Of a stretch of DNA of 64,000 nt, positions 36,828 to 45,484 are shown one piece after another. The position numbers and the translations under genes were made by a program. The notes below the pieces were generated by a model that was not told the DNA's origin, did not search any database, and saw nothing but the letters and a program-made list of their open reading frames with translations. This stretch comes from Kitasatospora phosalacinea (lineage in GTDB: Bacteria; Actinomycetota; Actinomycetes; Streptomycetales; Streptomycetaceae). The stretch spans positions 124,001-188,000 of the forward strand of contig NZ_BSSA01000010.1 of NCBI RefSeq assembly GCF_030268885.1, in the 5' to 3' direction. Numbering within the stretch: the first letter of the stretch is position 1; every line of letters starts with the position of its first letter.

Positions 36828-38336
36828 ATGACCGACGCGGTCGGCCCCACCACCGCGGCGCCGCCCTCCGGCGCCGCCGCCGAACCCTACCGCTGGCGCT
36901 GGGTCGCGCTGTTCGTCATCCTCGCCGCCGAGGTGATGGACCTGCTCGACTCGCTGGTGACGAACATCGCCGCCCCCGCGATCCGGGCGGACATCGGCGG
37001 CGGCGAGTCCACCATCCAGTGGCTCGGCGCGGCCTACACGCTGGCGATGGCCATCGGCCTGATCACCGGCGGGCGGCTGGGGGACATCTTCGGCCGTCGC
37101 CGGATGTTCATGATCGGCGCGGCCGGGTTCACCCTCGGCTCGCTGGCCTGCGGCCTGGCCCAGGAGCCCTGGCAGCTGGTCGCCGCGCGGGTGCTGCAGG
37201 GCCTGCTCGGTGCGGTGATGCTGCCGCAGGGCCTGGGCATCATGAAGGAGATCTTCTCGCCCAAGGAGCAGGGCGCGGCCTTCGGCATGTTCGGCCCGGT
37301 GATGGGCCTGTCGACGGTCGGCGGCCCGATCCTGGCGGGCTGGCTGGTGGACGCCGACCTGGCGGGCACCGGCTGGCGCATGATCTTCCTGATCAACATC
37401 CCGCTCGGCCTGTTCGCCTTCATCGGCGGCCGGGTCTTCCTGCCCGCCCAGGCGCAGGGCCCGACCGTCCGGCTCGACCTGGTCGGCGCGCTGCTGGCCG
37501 CGGTCGGCGCGGCCATGGTCATCTACCCGCTGGTCCAGGGCCGCGAGCACGACTGGCCGCTGTGGGCGTTCGCGCTGCTGGCGGTGGGCGTGGCGGTGTT
37601 CGGCCTGTTCGGCTGGTACGAGGCGCGCCGCAAGGCCGCCGGGGCGGACCCGCTGGTCGAGCCCAGCCTGTTCGCCAAGCGCGGCTTCAGCGGCGGCATG
37701 GCCCTGGGCCTGGTCTTCTTCACCGCGATGACCGGCTTCTGGCTGACGTTCAGCCTGTACACCCAGCTCGGCCTGCACTACAGCGCCTTCAAGTCCGGGC
37801 TGGCGGGCATCCCGTCCTCGATCGGCATGGTGATCGCGTTCGTCGCCTCCCAGGCGCTGCAGAAGTACGGCCGCAAGGTGATGCACGTGGGCCTGGTGGT
37901 CATGCTGGCCGGCGTGCTCGGCCTGATGTACACCCTGCACAGCCAGGGCGCGGGCGTCACGCCCTGGCAGATGGTGCCCGCGCTGGCGGTCAGCGGCCTG
38001 GGCATGGGCCTGGTGATGGCCCCGTTCTTCGGCATGGTGCTGGCCTCGGTGGAGGCGCACGAGACCGGCTCGGCCTCCGGCACGCTGACGTCCGTGCAGC
38101 AGCTCGGCGCGGCCCTGGGCAGCGCCATCCTGGGCACGGTCTTCTTCGAGCGCCTGAAGACCGCCGACTTCGCCAGTGCCGAGCAGGTCACCCTGTGGGC
38201 CGAGGTCGGCCTGCTGGTGGTGGTCTTCGCCGCGATCTTCCTGCTTCCGATGCACGGCCGCCCCGAGCACGAGGGCGCCGAGGAGGGCGGCCCCGAGGGC
38301 GCGCTCCGCACGGAGGGCGAGCACCAGCCCGCCTGA
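36828..38336 (+). CDS. DHA2-family (EmrB/QacA) MFS efflux transporter
   Basis: 502 residues from ATG 36828 with AGGAG upstream. Fourteen hydrophobic segments and the motifs LDSLVTNIAAPAI, GGRLGDIFGRRRMF and GPILAGWLVD mark a 14-helix drug:H+ antiporter. The acidic-His tail (MHGRPEHEGAEEGGPEG) is cytoplasmic. Neighbouring TetR and operator suggest substrate-induced export of a toxic or self-made compound. Ends at a strong terminator shared with the convergent chitinase. Confidence 0.92.
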   Translation: MTDAVGPTTAAPPSGAAAEPYRWRWVALFVILAAEVMDLLDSLVTNIAAPAIRADIGGGESTIQWLGAAYTLAMAIGLITGGRLGDIFGRRRMFMIGAAGFTLGSLACGLAQEPWQLVAARVLQGLLGAVMLPQGLGIMKEIFSPKEQGAAFGMFGPVMGLSTVGGPILAGWLVDADLAGTGWRMIFLINIPLGLFAFIGGRVFLPAQAQGPTVRLDLVGALLAAVGAAMVIYPLVQGREHDWPLWAFALLAVGVAVFGLFGWYEARRKAAGADPLVEPSLFAKRGFSGGMALGLVFFTAMTGFWLTFSLYTQLGLHYSAFKSGLAGIPSSIGMVIAFVASQALQKYGRKVMHVGLVVMLAGVLGLMYTLHSQGAGVTPWQMVPALAVSGLGMGLVMAPFFGMVLASVEAHETGSASGTLTSVQQLGAALGSAILGTVFFERLKTADFASAEQVTLWAEVGLLVVVFAAIFLLPMHGRPEHEGAEEGGPEGALRTEGEHQPA

Positions 38337-38346
38337 CACCCCGACA

Positions 38347-38387
38347 GGGCCGGCGGCCCGGAGCACACGGCTCCGGGCCGCCGGCCC
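38347..38387. terminator. Terminator hairpin between efflux gene and chitinase
   Basis: An 18-bp perfect stem (GGGCCGGCGGCCCGGAGC and complement) with a 5-base loop lies between the two convergent stop codons. Confidence 0.9.
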
Positions 38388-38406
38388 GTTCGCGTCCGGA
38401 GCCGGA

Positions 38407-40026
38407 TCAGCCCTGGTACGCCGCGAAGATCTTCGAGAACTGGTACGGCGTCTGCGGGACGTTGGTGCACTTGGGCAGCGAGCCGGTGCACGCGTTGGCG
38501 TCCCGGGTCATCTCCCAGAAGGCCAGCTCGCCGAGGTGGTTCTGCTGGGCGAAGGCGAGCAGCTGCTGGGCGTCGGTGATGCCGAACACCTCGGAGGCGG
38601 TGTCGTTCTGGCCGAGCATCGGGGTGACGCCGACCATGGCGTACGCCTGGGCGTCCGTCAGGCCGGTCCACACCGAGCGGATCTGCGCCTGGGTGGACTG
38701 CGCGGCCTGGATCGCGTAGGCGCCCATCCTGCCCGCCGGGCTCGGGGCGGCCCAGTCGCCGAAGTCCATCGCCATCACGTTGACCAGGTCGACGGAGAGC
38801 CCGGCGTTCTTGGCCGACTGCAGGACGTAGACGCCGTCCGCGGTCAGGCCGCTGGGCAGCACCGGCAGGGTCAGGCTGACCTTCAGGTCGCGGCCCTTGG
38901 CCCGCTGGGCGGCCTGGACCTGGGCGAGGGCGGCGGAGCGGCGGTCGACCGAGGCGCGGTCGGTGACGGCGGTGCCCTCGATGTCGAAGTCGACGCGGTC
39001 CAGCGCGTAGACGTCCACGACCTTCTGGTACTGGGCGGCCAGTGCGGCCACCGTGGTGCAGGACTGGGCGAGTTCGGTGCCGTTGGCGCCGCCGAAGGAC
39101 GGACGGACGTCGCCGCCCGCGTCGCGGATCGCGTCCATGTCGGCCTTGTTCCAGCCGGTGGCCGGGTCGTAGGCGCCGAACCAGCTGGCGGTGCACGGCT
39201 GGCTGCCGTTGATGATGAACGCCAGCGAGAACTCCTTGATGCCGCTGGTGGCGGAGAGCGCGGGCAGGCTGGGCGTCGGGTACGCGCCGAGGTCCACGTA
39301 GGGGGCGGCGGTGCCGGCGCTGGTGCCGGTGCCCGCGGTGGCGGTGACGGCCGCCGAGTTGGCGGACTCGTTGCCCGCCGCGTCGAAGGCGCTGACGGTG
39401 AAGGTGTGGCTGCTGCCCTGGAGCAGGCCGCGGACGGTGGCCGAGGTGCCGGTCACGGTGGCGACCACGGTGGAGCCCTCGCGGACGTGGTAGCCGGCCA
39501 CCGCGGTGTTGTCGGTGGAGGCCGTCCAGCCGAGGGTGATGCTGCCCGGCCCGGTGCCGGTGGAGCGCGGGCTGCCCGGGACGGACGGCGCGGTGCCGTC
39601 GGCGGGGGCACCGGCGCACGGCTGGTTGTTGATCGTGCAGTTGACGGGCGCGCTCTGCACCGCGCCGGTGGTGACGCCGAAACCGACCGCGGGGGCGGCG
39701 GCGCCGGGCGCCAGCGGGGCGGCCCAGGTCGGCGAGGTCACCGTGTAGTGGGTGCCGGTGGGGGTGGCGGTCGAGGTGAGCGTGCCGTTCCACAGGCTGG
39801 AGACGCTCTCGCCGGTCGGCAGGTCGAAGGAGAGCGACCAGCTGTTCACGGTGGCGTTGGTGTGGTTGGTCACGGTGTAGGTGGCCTGGAAGCCGTTCGA
39901 CCAGCTCTGGGTGACCGCGTAGTCCGCGGTCAGGCCGGTCACGCCGGCCGCTCCGGCGGCGGTGGCGCCCAGCGGGGCGGCGATCAGGGCCGCGGCCGCG
40001 GCGAGGGAGAGGGTGACGCGCCTCAT
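38407..40026 (-). CDS. Secreted GH18 chitinase with CBM2 and fibronectin III domains
   Basis: 539 residues from ATG 40026 with AAGGAGG upstream. Signal peptide (1-27), a CBM2-like module (about 30-130; TADYAVTQSWSNGFQATYTV), an FN3 domain (about 148-235; SITLGWTASTDNTAVAGYHV) and a GH18 domain (about 247-539) with the catalytic DRVDFDIEG. The architecture differs from the first chitinase, so the two probably attack chitin in different ways or forms. Promoter carries a DasR-type site. Confidence 0.93.
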   Translation of the reverse strand: MRRVTLSLAAAAALIAAPLGATAAGAAGVTGLTADYAVTQSWSNGFQATYTVTNHTNATVNSWSLSFDLPTGESVSSLWNGTLTSTATPTGTHYTVTSPTWAAPLAPGAAAPAVGFGVTTGAVQSAPVNCTINNQPCAGAPADGTAPSVPGSPRSTGTGPGSITLGWTASTDNTAVAGYHVREGSTVVATVTGTSATVRGLLQGSSHTFTVSAFDAAGNESANSAAVTATAGTGTSAGTAAPYVDLGAYPTPSLPALSATSGIKEFSLAFIINGSQPCTASWFGAYDPATGWNKADMDAIRDAGGDVRPSFGGANGTELAQSCTTVAALAAQYQKVVDVYALDRVDFDIEGTAVTDRASVDRRSAALAQVQAAQRAKGRDLKVSLTLPVLPSGLTADGVYVLQSAKNAGLSVDLVNVMAMDFGDWAAPSPAGRMGAYAIQAAQSTQAQIRSVWTGLTDAQAYAMVGVTPMLGQNDTASEVFGITDAQQLLAFAQQNHLGELAFWEMTRDANACTGSLPKCTNVPQTPYQFSKIFAAYQG

Positions 40027-40094
40027 GGGGCGGGTCCTCCTTGGCGGTGTGGGGGATGGGTGGGGCCGTGCTCAGGTGCGTGGGGCGCACTCAA

Positions 40095-40122
40095 GATGGT
40101 CCAGACCAATCCGGGCCGTCAA
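40095..40122 (-). promoter_or_regulatory. Chitinase promoter with DasR-type (dre-like) operator
   Basis: GATGGTCCAGACCAAT (40095-40110) contains the TGGTCCAGACCA palindrome of DasR sites. A TTGACG -35 (40117-40122, minus strand) with a weak CCATCT -10 at 17-bp spacing brackets it, as in known streptomycete chi promoters. Confidence 0.75.
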
Positions 40123-40216
40123 GGTCAAGTCCTGCGGTTTTGCAAGGAGTTGACGGTTCAATCAGGTGCGATTAAGTCGGCCGGGGCGCACGGGAGACGA
40201 CCCGAGGACGACGGAG

Positions 40217-40253
40217 GGCGCGGCCCCCGAAACGTGGGGGAAGGGGCCGCGCC
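40217..40253 (-). terminator. Terminator hairpin downstream of the LPMO gene
   Basis: GGCGCGGCCCC pairs perfectly with GGGGCCGCGCC across a 15-base loop, 35 bp after the LPMO stop. A second, smaller hairpin (CGCCTGAC-n4-GTCAGGCG, 40257-40276) lies between. Confidence 0.8.
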
Positions 40254-40287
40254 ACCCGCCTGACCCAGGTCAGGCGTTCGTGGGCCG

Positions 40288-41211
40288 TCAGGCGGAGACG
40301 GCGGTGCCGCGCATCCGGCGGGCCAGGTACGCGCCCGAGGCGGTGGCCGACAGCAGGGCCGCACCGGCCAGGCCGAGCAGCAGGTCGTCGTGGTCCGGCC
40401 GTTCGACGGCGGCGGTGCCCGAGGCGGCCACGGCCGCCTCGGCGGCGGTGAGGTCGCCGCCGTGGCCGTGGTGCGAGACGGTCGAGCGGGCGGCGCCCGC
40501 GTCGATCTGCGCCTGGGTCGGCGCCGAGGGGGCGCCCGCGGCGAGCGCGCCGGTCGCGGCCGCGGTGGTGGTGCCGCCGAAGTCGAGGTCCGAGCAGCCG
40601 TAGAACGCCTCCGGGCTGTCCGAGCGCTGCCAGACCATGTAGACCAGCTGGCGGCCGGTGCGCTGCGGCAGGTTCACGGTGACGTGGTAGTACCCGTTGT
40701 CCGAGGTGCGCGCGGTGTCGTAGACCGCGACCGGGCCGGACAGGTCCAGGTCGGACCACTTCAGCGGCTTGGTGGGGTCGTAGCCGGCCTTGGTGATGTA
40801 CAGCTTCATGGTGCCCTGGTGGGGCGCGGTGACCCGGAAGTCGAAGTTCTTCGCCCCGGCCGTCACCGAGGTGGCCGGCCAGTCGGTGCGGGCCCAGTCC
40901 AGGGCGCGGTACTTGTCGCGGTTGGCCGAGCAGAGGTGGCCGTCCGGGATGATCTGCTGGCTCTGGCCGTTGGCGCCGGCGATGTTCACCTCGTTCCAGT
41001 CGTACAGCGGCTGGGTGCCGCTGTCCGCGACGAGGTCCTTGCAGACCTGGGACTTGGGGGTCTCGGGGCCTTCCGCGTAGCAGGCCGCGATGCGGCTGGG
41101 CGGGCCGAACATGGCGCCGTGCGCGCCGGCGGTGCCCGCGGCGAGGGTGGTGGCGACCAGGGCGCCCGTGCCCACCGCGGAGGCGGTGAGCAGACGGCGG
41201 GACCAGGACAT
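40288..41211 (-). CDS. AA10 lytic polysaccharide monooxygenase with C-terminal membrane anchor
   Basis: 307 residues from ATG 41211 with GAGGAGA upstream. After signal cleavage (AGTAGA) the mature protein begins HGAMFGPPSR, giving the N-terminal His of the copper histidine brace; the second brace His is in FRVTAPHQGTMKLY, and EAFYGCSDLDFGG closes the catalytic domain at about residue 210. A His/Ala/Asp linker (SHHGHGGD) and a C-terminal hydrophobic helix with an arginine cap (LLLGLAGAALLSATASG, then RRMRG) follow instead of a carbohydrate-binding module. It oxidatively cleaves chitin or cellulose. Control by a DasR-type site fits chitin. Confidence 0.92.
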   Translation of the reverse strand: MSWSRRLLTASAVGTGALVATTLAAGTAGAHGAMFGPPSRIAACYAEGPETPKSQVCKDLVADSGTQPLYDWNEVNIAGANGQSQQIIPDGHLCSANRDKYRALDWARTDWPATSVTAGAKNFDFRVTAPHQGTMKLYITKAGYDPTKPLKWSDLDLSGPVAVYDTARTSDNGYYHVTVNLPQRTGRQLVYMVWQRSDSPEAFYGCSDLDFGGTTTAAATGALAAGAPSAPTQAQIDAGAARSTVSHHGHGGDLTAAEAAVAASGTAAVERPDHDDLLLGLAGAALLSATASGAYLARRMRGTAVSA

Positions 41212-41338
41212 GGTTCTCCTCAGGAAGGTCGGGCCGGTCGTGGGGGAAAAGCGGGCACGTCTGCCTGCGGGCCACGGGGAGCGACCCCGGGGCGGTGCGG
41301 TGTGGACCCGGCACACCGCGAGCCGTCCGAAGGCTACG

Positions 41339-41371
41339 ATTGGCCTATACCAATTGACAAGTGTCGGCCAA
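41339..41371 (-). promoter_or_regulatory. LPMO promoter with DasR-type (dre-like) operator
   Basis: ATTGGCCTATACCAAT (41339-41354) is a 16-bp DasR-like palindrome overlapping the -10 TATAGG (minus strand 41344-41349); a TTGGCC -35-like element lies 16 bp away at 41366-41371. Confidence 0.68.
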
Positions 41372-41379
41372 CGGCAGGT

Positions 41380-41860
41380 GGTTGGCGGATGGCGGGATCC
41401 GGCCACCGCCACCGTCCTTCCTGCGGTGCGGACCTGGTGCGACGTCAGGTTCCGGTCGGCGGACGGTCGACGGGAAACCGCAGGAGAACGGCCCCGTCCC
41501 GCGCCCGCGTCGACTTCCCGGGCGGTCGCGTCCGGCCGCCCGGAGGGCGCTCCGGGTCGCTGCCGCGCAGGCGGCGGGCGTCCGGGGCGGGGCAAGATCA
41601 AAGCTGCAGATAATGCTCCGATAAGTCGGCGGGCGGTGCACTCCTGACGAGGTGGCGGGCGCGCGGAGCCGCAGGACGGTTCGGGGCGGCAGCCCGTCGG
41701 CGGGATTCCCGGGAGGCGGCTCGCCATTCCCCGGGGCCCCGGGAGTCCGGCGCGGCTCCGCGCGACGGGCCCCCCACCGGGCCTTCGAGGAGTGCCGCCG
41801 TCCGTGGGGCGGCCGCGTGGCGGCGTGAGATCGTCCGCTTTGCCCACCTAATCTCCCGCT
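41380..41860. other. Non-coding gap before the LPATG surface protein gene
   Basis: I find no supportable gene here. An AT-rich island GATAATGCTCCGATAAG at 41609-41625 is promoter- or operator-like. Right at the end, TAATCT at 41849-41854 would place transcription start on or next to the ATG at 41861, and no ribosome site is visible, so the next gene may be read from a leaderless mRNA. Confidence 0.5.
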
Positions 41861-43243
41861 ATGTCCGTACGCCCCTTTGCACTCGCGGCCCTCTCGGTCG
41901 GCTTCGTCACCACGCCCCTGCTCGTCCCGTACCTGCTGTCGCCGTCCGCCGTCGCGGTCGGGGCCAAGCGGGCCTCGATCGGCAACCCGGTCGAAGGGAA
42001 CCTCGGCTTCAACGCCTTCGTGGAGCACGACACCACGCTGGGCAGCACCGAGGCCGAAGGACCGATCGCCACCGGAGGCAACCTCGCCTTCGGCTCCGGC
42101 TACAACGTCAGCCTGCACACCCCCGGCACCTTCACCGCCCCCGGCGACGGCCACCCGGCCGCCCTGGTGGTCGGCGGCCGGGTCGACTTCGCCGGGAGCT
42201 CCCCGGACGGGGTGCTGAAGGTCCTCAGCGGCGGCTACACCAAGATCGGCGACATGACCGGCTCGCTCGCCGTCGACCGGGACGTCAACAACGCCCAGGT
42301 CAACACCCAGGTGGTGGCCGCCGGGACGGCCCACAACTCGGTGCCCCGGATCGAGATGACACTGGACCAGCCGCCCGCCTCGGTCGGACCGGCGCCCGGC
42401 CTGATCGACTTCACCACCGCCTTCGAGGTCTTCCGCGAACGGGCCCGGGCGATGGCCGCCTGCGCGCAGAACGTCACCCTGCTCGACGACGCGGGCAACC
42501 CACTGCCCGACGGCCCCTACCCGCCCGGCGTCATCGGCCGCCTGACGCTCACCCCCGGCCGCACCAACGTGCTGCACCTGACCGGCCAGCAGATGAACGC
42601 CCTCGGCGAGATCAACTTCCGCAACCAGCCGACCCGGGACACCCCGCTGGTGATCGTCACCGACACCACCGCCGAAGGCGGCGTCCTCGACTGGGACAAC
42701 CCCAACACGTCGGGCATCAGCAGCCCGCAGGCCCCCTACGTGCTGTGGGACTTCCCCGACGCCACCGACATCACCATGGTCAGCGGCGACTCCCTGGAGG
42801 GCACCGTCTACGCGCCCGGCGCCCACCTCAAGGACGTCAACGGCTCCAACATCGAGGGCGACATCATCGCCCGCTCCTACGAGGCCGGTCCGCTCGTCGG
42901 CGGCCAGTCGGTCCCCGCCGGGGAACTGCACTACTGGCCGTTCGACGCCACCGTCGCCTGCGAGAACACCAGCCCCTCGCCCAGCCCCAGCCCCAGCCCG
43001 AGCGGCAGCGGCAGCCCCGCCCCGTCCCCGAGCCCGTCCCCGACCCCGAGTCCTTCCACCAGCACCAGCCCCGCACCGTCCCCCAGCTCCTCGCGGACCC
43101 TGCCCGCCCCGTCCCCCACCGGCCCGGGCGGCGAACTGCCCGCCACCGGCGCCGGCCCGGCCCTCCCGCTGACCGCCGCCACCGCGGCCGCGGCCCTCGC
43201 CGCCGGAGCCCTCCTGCTGCGCCGTCGCGGCCGCAGGCACTGA
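41861..43243 (+). CDS. Choice-of-anchor A family surface protein with LPATG sorting signal
   Basis: 460 residues from ATG 41861. A signal peptide (about 1-33) leads into a choice-of-anchor A domain: NPVEGNLGFNAFVEHD, EGPIATGGNLAFGSG, VVGGRVDFAG, and SLEGTVYAPGAHL are its beta-helix-like blocks. A Ser/Pro repeat linker of about 60 residues precedes LPATG, a hydrophobic helix and the RRRGRRH tail, the three parts of a sortase signal. It is therefore covalently wall-bound. Such domains occur in adhesins and ice-binding-like proteins; the ligand is unknown. No sortase gene is in the window. Confidence 0.9.
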   Translation: MSVRPFALAALSVGFVTTPLLVPYLLSPSAVAVGAKRASIGNPVEGNLGFNAFVEHDTTLGSTEAEGPIATGGNLAFGSGYNVSLHTPGTFTAPGDGHPAALVVGGRVDFAGSSPDGVLKVLSGGYTKIGDMTGSLAVDRDVNNAQVNTQVVAAGTAHNSVPRIEMTLDQPPASVGPAPGLIDFTTAFEVFRERARAMAACAQNVTLLDDAGNPLPDGPYPPGVIGRLTLTPGRTNVLHLTGQQMNALGEINFRNQPTRDTPLVIVTDTTAEGGVLDWDNPNTSGISSPQAPYVLWDFPDATDITMVSGDSLEGTVYAPGAHLKDVNGSNIEGDIIARSYEAGPLVGGQSVPAGELHYWPFDATVACENTSPSPSPSPSPSGSGSPAPSPSPSPTPSPSTSTSPAPSPSSSRTLPAPSPTGPGGELPATGAGPALPLTAATAAAALAAGALLLRRRGRRH

Positions 43244-43323
43244 CCCCGCCCCGCAGAAAGGTTCCACCGTCTCCGACGGTCCGCCGAGGGCCGCCGGAGG
43301 CGGTTGCTGCGGGCCGGGCGGGC

Positions 43324-43450
43324 TCAGGACGAGTCCAGCGCCTCCAACGAGACGAGCAGCCGGGCGACGTCCAACCCGACGTCCAGGTACTCGACGAACA
43401 GCCCGTTGTGCAGCGCCCACGGCGAACGCCCCGCCCGGAGCGGTGGTACC
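43324..43450 (-). pseudogene. Possible gene remnant
   Basis: The minus strand encodes a coding-looking end, WALHNGLFVEYLDVGLDVAR..., stopping at 43324, but no start codon with a ribosome site precedes it and the upstream residues are low-complexity Pro/Arg. It may be the 3' end of a decayed gene or a very short gene with an unusual start. I do not recognise the family. Confidence 0.25.
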
Positions 43451-43490
43451 CGGAACGGCGGGTGCTCCCCGGGGGTGCGGGCGGGGCGGG

Positions 43491-44249
43491 TCAGAGGTCG
43501 GAGGGGGGCGGGACGTCGGAGGACGGGCCGTACTCGCCCAGGTTCAGTGAGGACACCGCCCGGTAGCCGTCGCCCGCGCAGGTCAGCTCCAGCCGGGAGA
43601 GCCGGCCCGCGCTGTCGACCAGCAGGTCGGTGTCGCACTGCTCGATGCGGTGCTCGGCGATCTGCTGGCGGAGCGTGGAGCCGAGCGCGTCGGCGACCTC
43701 CGCGACCGGCAGTTCGCCCACCAGGTGGTAGGCCGTGCCGCCGTTCATGCCGCGGAGCTTCTGCAGGCCCCGGTACGCGTCCGGGCCGCGCTGCAGCAGG
43801 GTCTGCACCAACGGCCGGTGGTCGATCACCAGCACCGAGCCGGGCTGCCGCTCGTGCTTCTGCCAGGCCGCGCCGTCGACCTGGGTGTACACCGCGTCCC
43901 GCGTGGTGGTGACGTTGAGCGTCAGCAGGCCGTCCTTCGTGAGCGAGTGCAGGCCCATCGCGCTGGTCTGGACGTCCGACACGTTGACCGTGCCGTTGCC
44001 CCGGACGTGGTTCCGGTCGTCCTGGCTCTCCACCCCGAGCGCGGCCGAGAACGGCTGCGCGGGTGCGGCGATCGCGGCCCGGAGCTGCTCCAGCTCGTGC
44101 GCCCGGTCACCCGTCGCGGAGGCAGAGGCGGGAGCGGGCGCGGCGGCCTCCGGAGCGGGGGCGGCACCGGAACAGCCCGTCAGGAGAGCCGCCAGCGCGG
44201 CTGCGGACAGCGCCGCCGCGACCCCGTTCGTGCGTGCCTGCACCGACAC
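43491..44249 (-). CDS. Lipoprotein, LppX/LprG-like or LolA-like fold
   Basis: 252 residues from GTG 44249, a few bases after GGAGGTGGGG; other GTG codons are adjacent, so the start is approximate within ten codons. Signal peptide with lipobox LLTGC, an Ala/Pro spacer, and a domain with HVRGNGTVNVSD, TTRDAVYTQVDGAAWQKH and a C-terminal TCAGDGYRAVSSLNLGEYG. The pattern of substrate-measuring beta strands resembles actinobacterial lipoproteins that bind lipids, but no specific family is certain. An AATTCG-TGGG-CGAATT dyad at 44327-44342 upstream could be its operator. Confidence 0.8.
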   Translation of the reverse strand: MSVQARTNGVAAALSAAALAALLTGCSGAAPAPEAAAPAPASASATGDRAHELEQLRAAIAAPAQPFSAALGVESQDDRNHVRGNGTVNVSDVQTSAMGLHSLTKDGLLTLNVTTTRDAVYTQVDGAAWQKHERQPGSVLVIDHRPLVQTLLQRGPDAYRGLQKLRGMNGGTAYHLVGELPVAEVADALGSTLRQQIAEHRIEQCDTDLLVDSAGRLSRLELTCAGDGYRAVSSLNLGEYGPSSDVPPPSDL

Positions 44250-44390
44250 CACCCCACCTCCGTGAAACACCTGCGAATCGAACAGTGCGGGACACGTTCT
44301 CGCAGGTGGGCGGCGCCGCGCAAGTCAATTCGTGGGCGAATTCGAACGATCGACCTGACGCCCGGTCAACCCCCTTGGCCCCCGGGCGGA

Positions 44391-45413
44391 TCAGTCGCGG
44401 AACCCCGCGTGCACGTGGTCGTGGTGGGTGGGGTCGCTGAAGAACTGGTTCGCCGTCCGCCCGCCGGACAGCAGCCGCGGACCGCCCACGTTGTACGAGC
44501 CGGCCGCCGAGGCCGCCCGCATGAAGGACTCCACCAGATCGGCGGGGGCCGCCGGGTCCACCACCGGGTGCCCCTCGATCCGCCAGGTGTCGAACGCCAG
44601 CCCCCGCGGGTGGTCGCTCGGCCGGTCCGTCCCGAACACCAGCAGCGGGTGGCCCGAACGCACCACGCTCACCTCGAAGGCGTACGCCCCCGCCAGCGCC
44701 AGCAGCGCCTCCAGCACCGCCCCGTGCACCTGCCCGCTGCGCACGTCCGCCACCGCGGCGGGCGGCAGCGCGATCCGCGGCTGCGCCAGCACCCGGAGCG
44801 CCGGATCGGCCGGGGCGGCCGCCGCCGGTCCCGGGTCGGACGGGTGCAGCGCGGTGACCCGCCAGTGCGGCTCGGCGCGGCTCAGCCGGACGTCGACCGT
44901 GCTGCCGGTGGACACCGGCGCGCCGTCCGGCCCGGCCAGCCACTGCCGGCACACCACCAGCACGCTCGCCGAATCCGCCAGCAGCCCGCCGTACTGCGCG
45001 TACACCACCTCCAGGGCGGCCCGCGGCGCGTCCGCCAGCAGCGGGCCGCCCTGGTCGGCCAGTCCCGGGTCCGCCCCGAGCGCCGCCACCCGGGCCCGGG
45101 CCGCCGCCACCCCCTGCCCGCCCGGCGGCCACCCGCCGACCGCCTCCACCACCTGCACGGCCCGCAGCTTGACGTCCGGCTGCAACTCGCCCGGCCCCGG
45201 CTGCCAGGCGGCGGGGGAGGGGAAGGCGACGGGCGACGAGTAGGACGGGAAGGACGGGGAGGACGGGGAGGACGGGGAAGGGCCGGCGGGAGTGTTCGGG
45301 CCGGTGGTGGAGGAGCAGGCCGTCAGGGCGCAGCCCAGCCCGGCGAGCAGGACGGTGCGGCGGCCGGGCGGGGACGGGGACGGGGGCGGCGACGGGAGCG
45401 AAGGGGCGTTCAC
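44391..45413 (-). CDS. M15-like zinc metallopeptidase lipoprotein
   Basis: 340 residues from GTG 45413; the ribosome site is weak. A signal with RR and lipobox LTAC leads to a Ser/Pro linker, an N-terminal region of unknown fold (about 70-215) and a C-terminal domain with SDHPRGLAFD (266-275), the SxHxxGxAxD metal motif of M15 D-Ala peptidases, and HDHVHAGF at the end providing the last His ligand. It probably trims peptidoglycan stem peptides or a related substrate. It is tandem with two membrane-protein genes that are in the same orientation upstream. Confidence 0.8.
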   Translation of the reverse strand: MNAPSLPSPPPSPSPPGRRTVLLAGLGCALTACSSTTGPNTPAGPSPSSPSSPSFPSYSSPVAFPSPAAWQPGPGELQPDVKLRAVQVVEAVGGWPPGGQGVAAARARVAALGADPGLADQGGPLLADAPRAALEVVYAQYGGLLADSASVLVVCRQWLAGPDGAPVSTGSTVDVRLSRAEPHWRVTALHPSDPGPAAAAPADPALRVLAQPRIALPPAAVADVRSGQVHGAVLEALLALAGAYAFEVSVVRSGHPLLVFGTDRPSDHPRGLAFDTWRIEGHPVVDPAAPADLVESFMRAASAAGSYNVGGPRLLSGGRTANQFFSDPTHHDHVHAGFRD

Positions 45414-45484
45414 CCGGCCAGTGTCGGCCGCGACGGGTGGCCGCGACCGGTGCGACCCGCCGCCCCGGGGCGGGTGGCGGCGGG

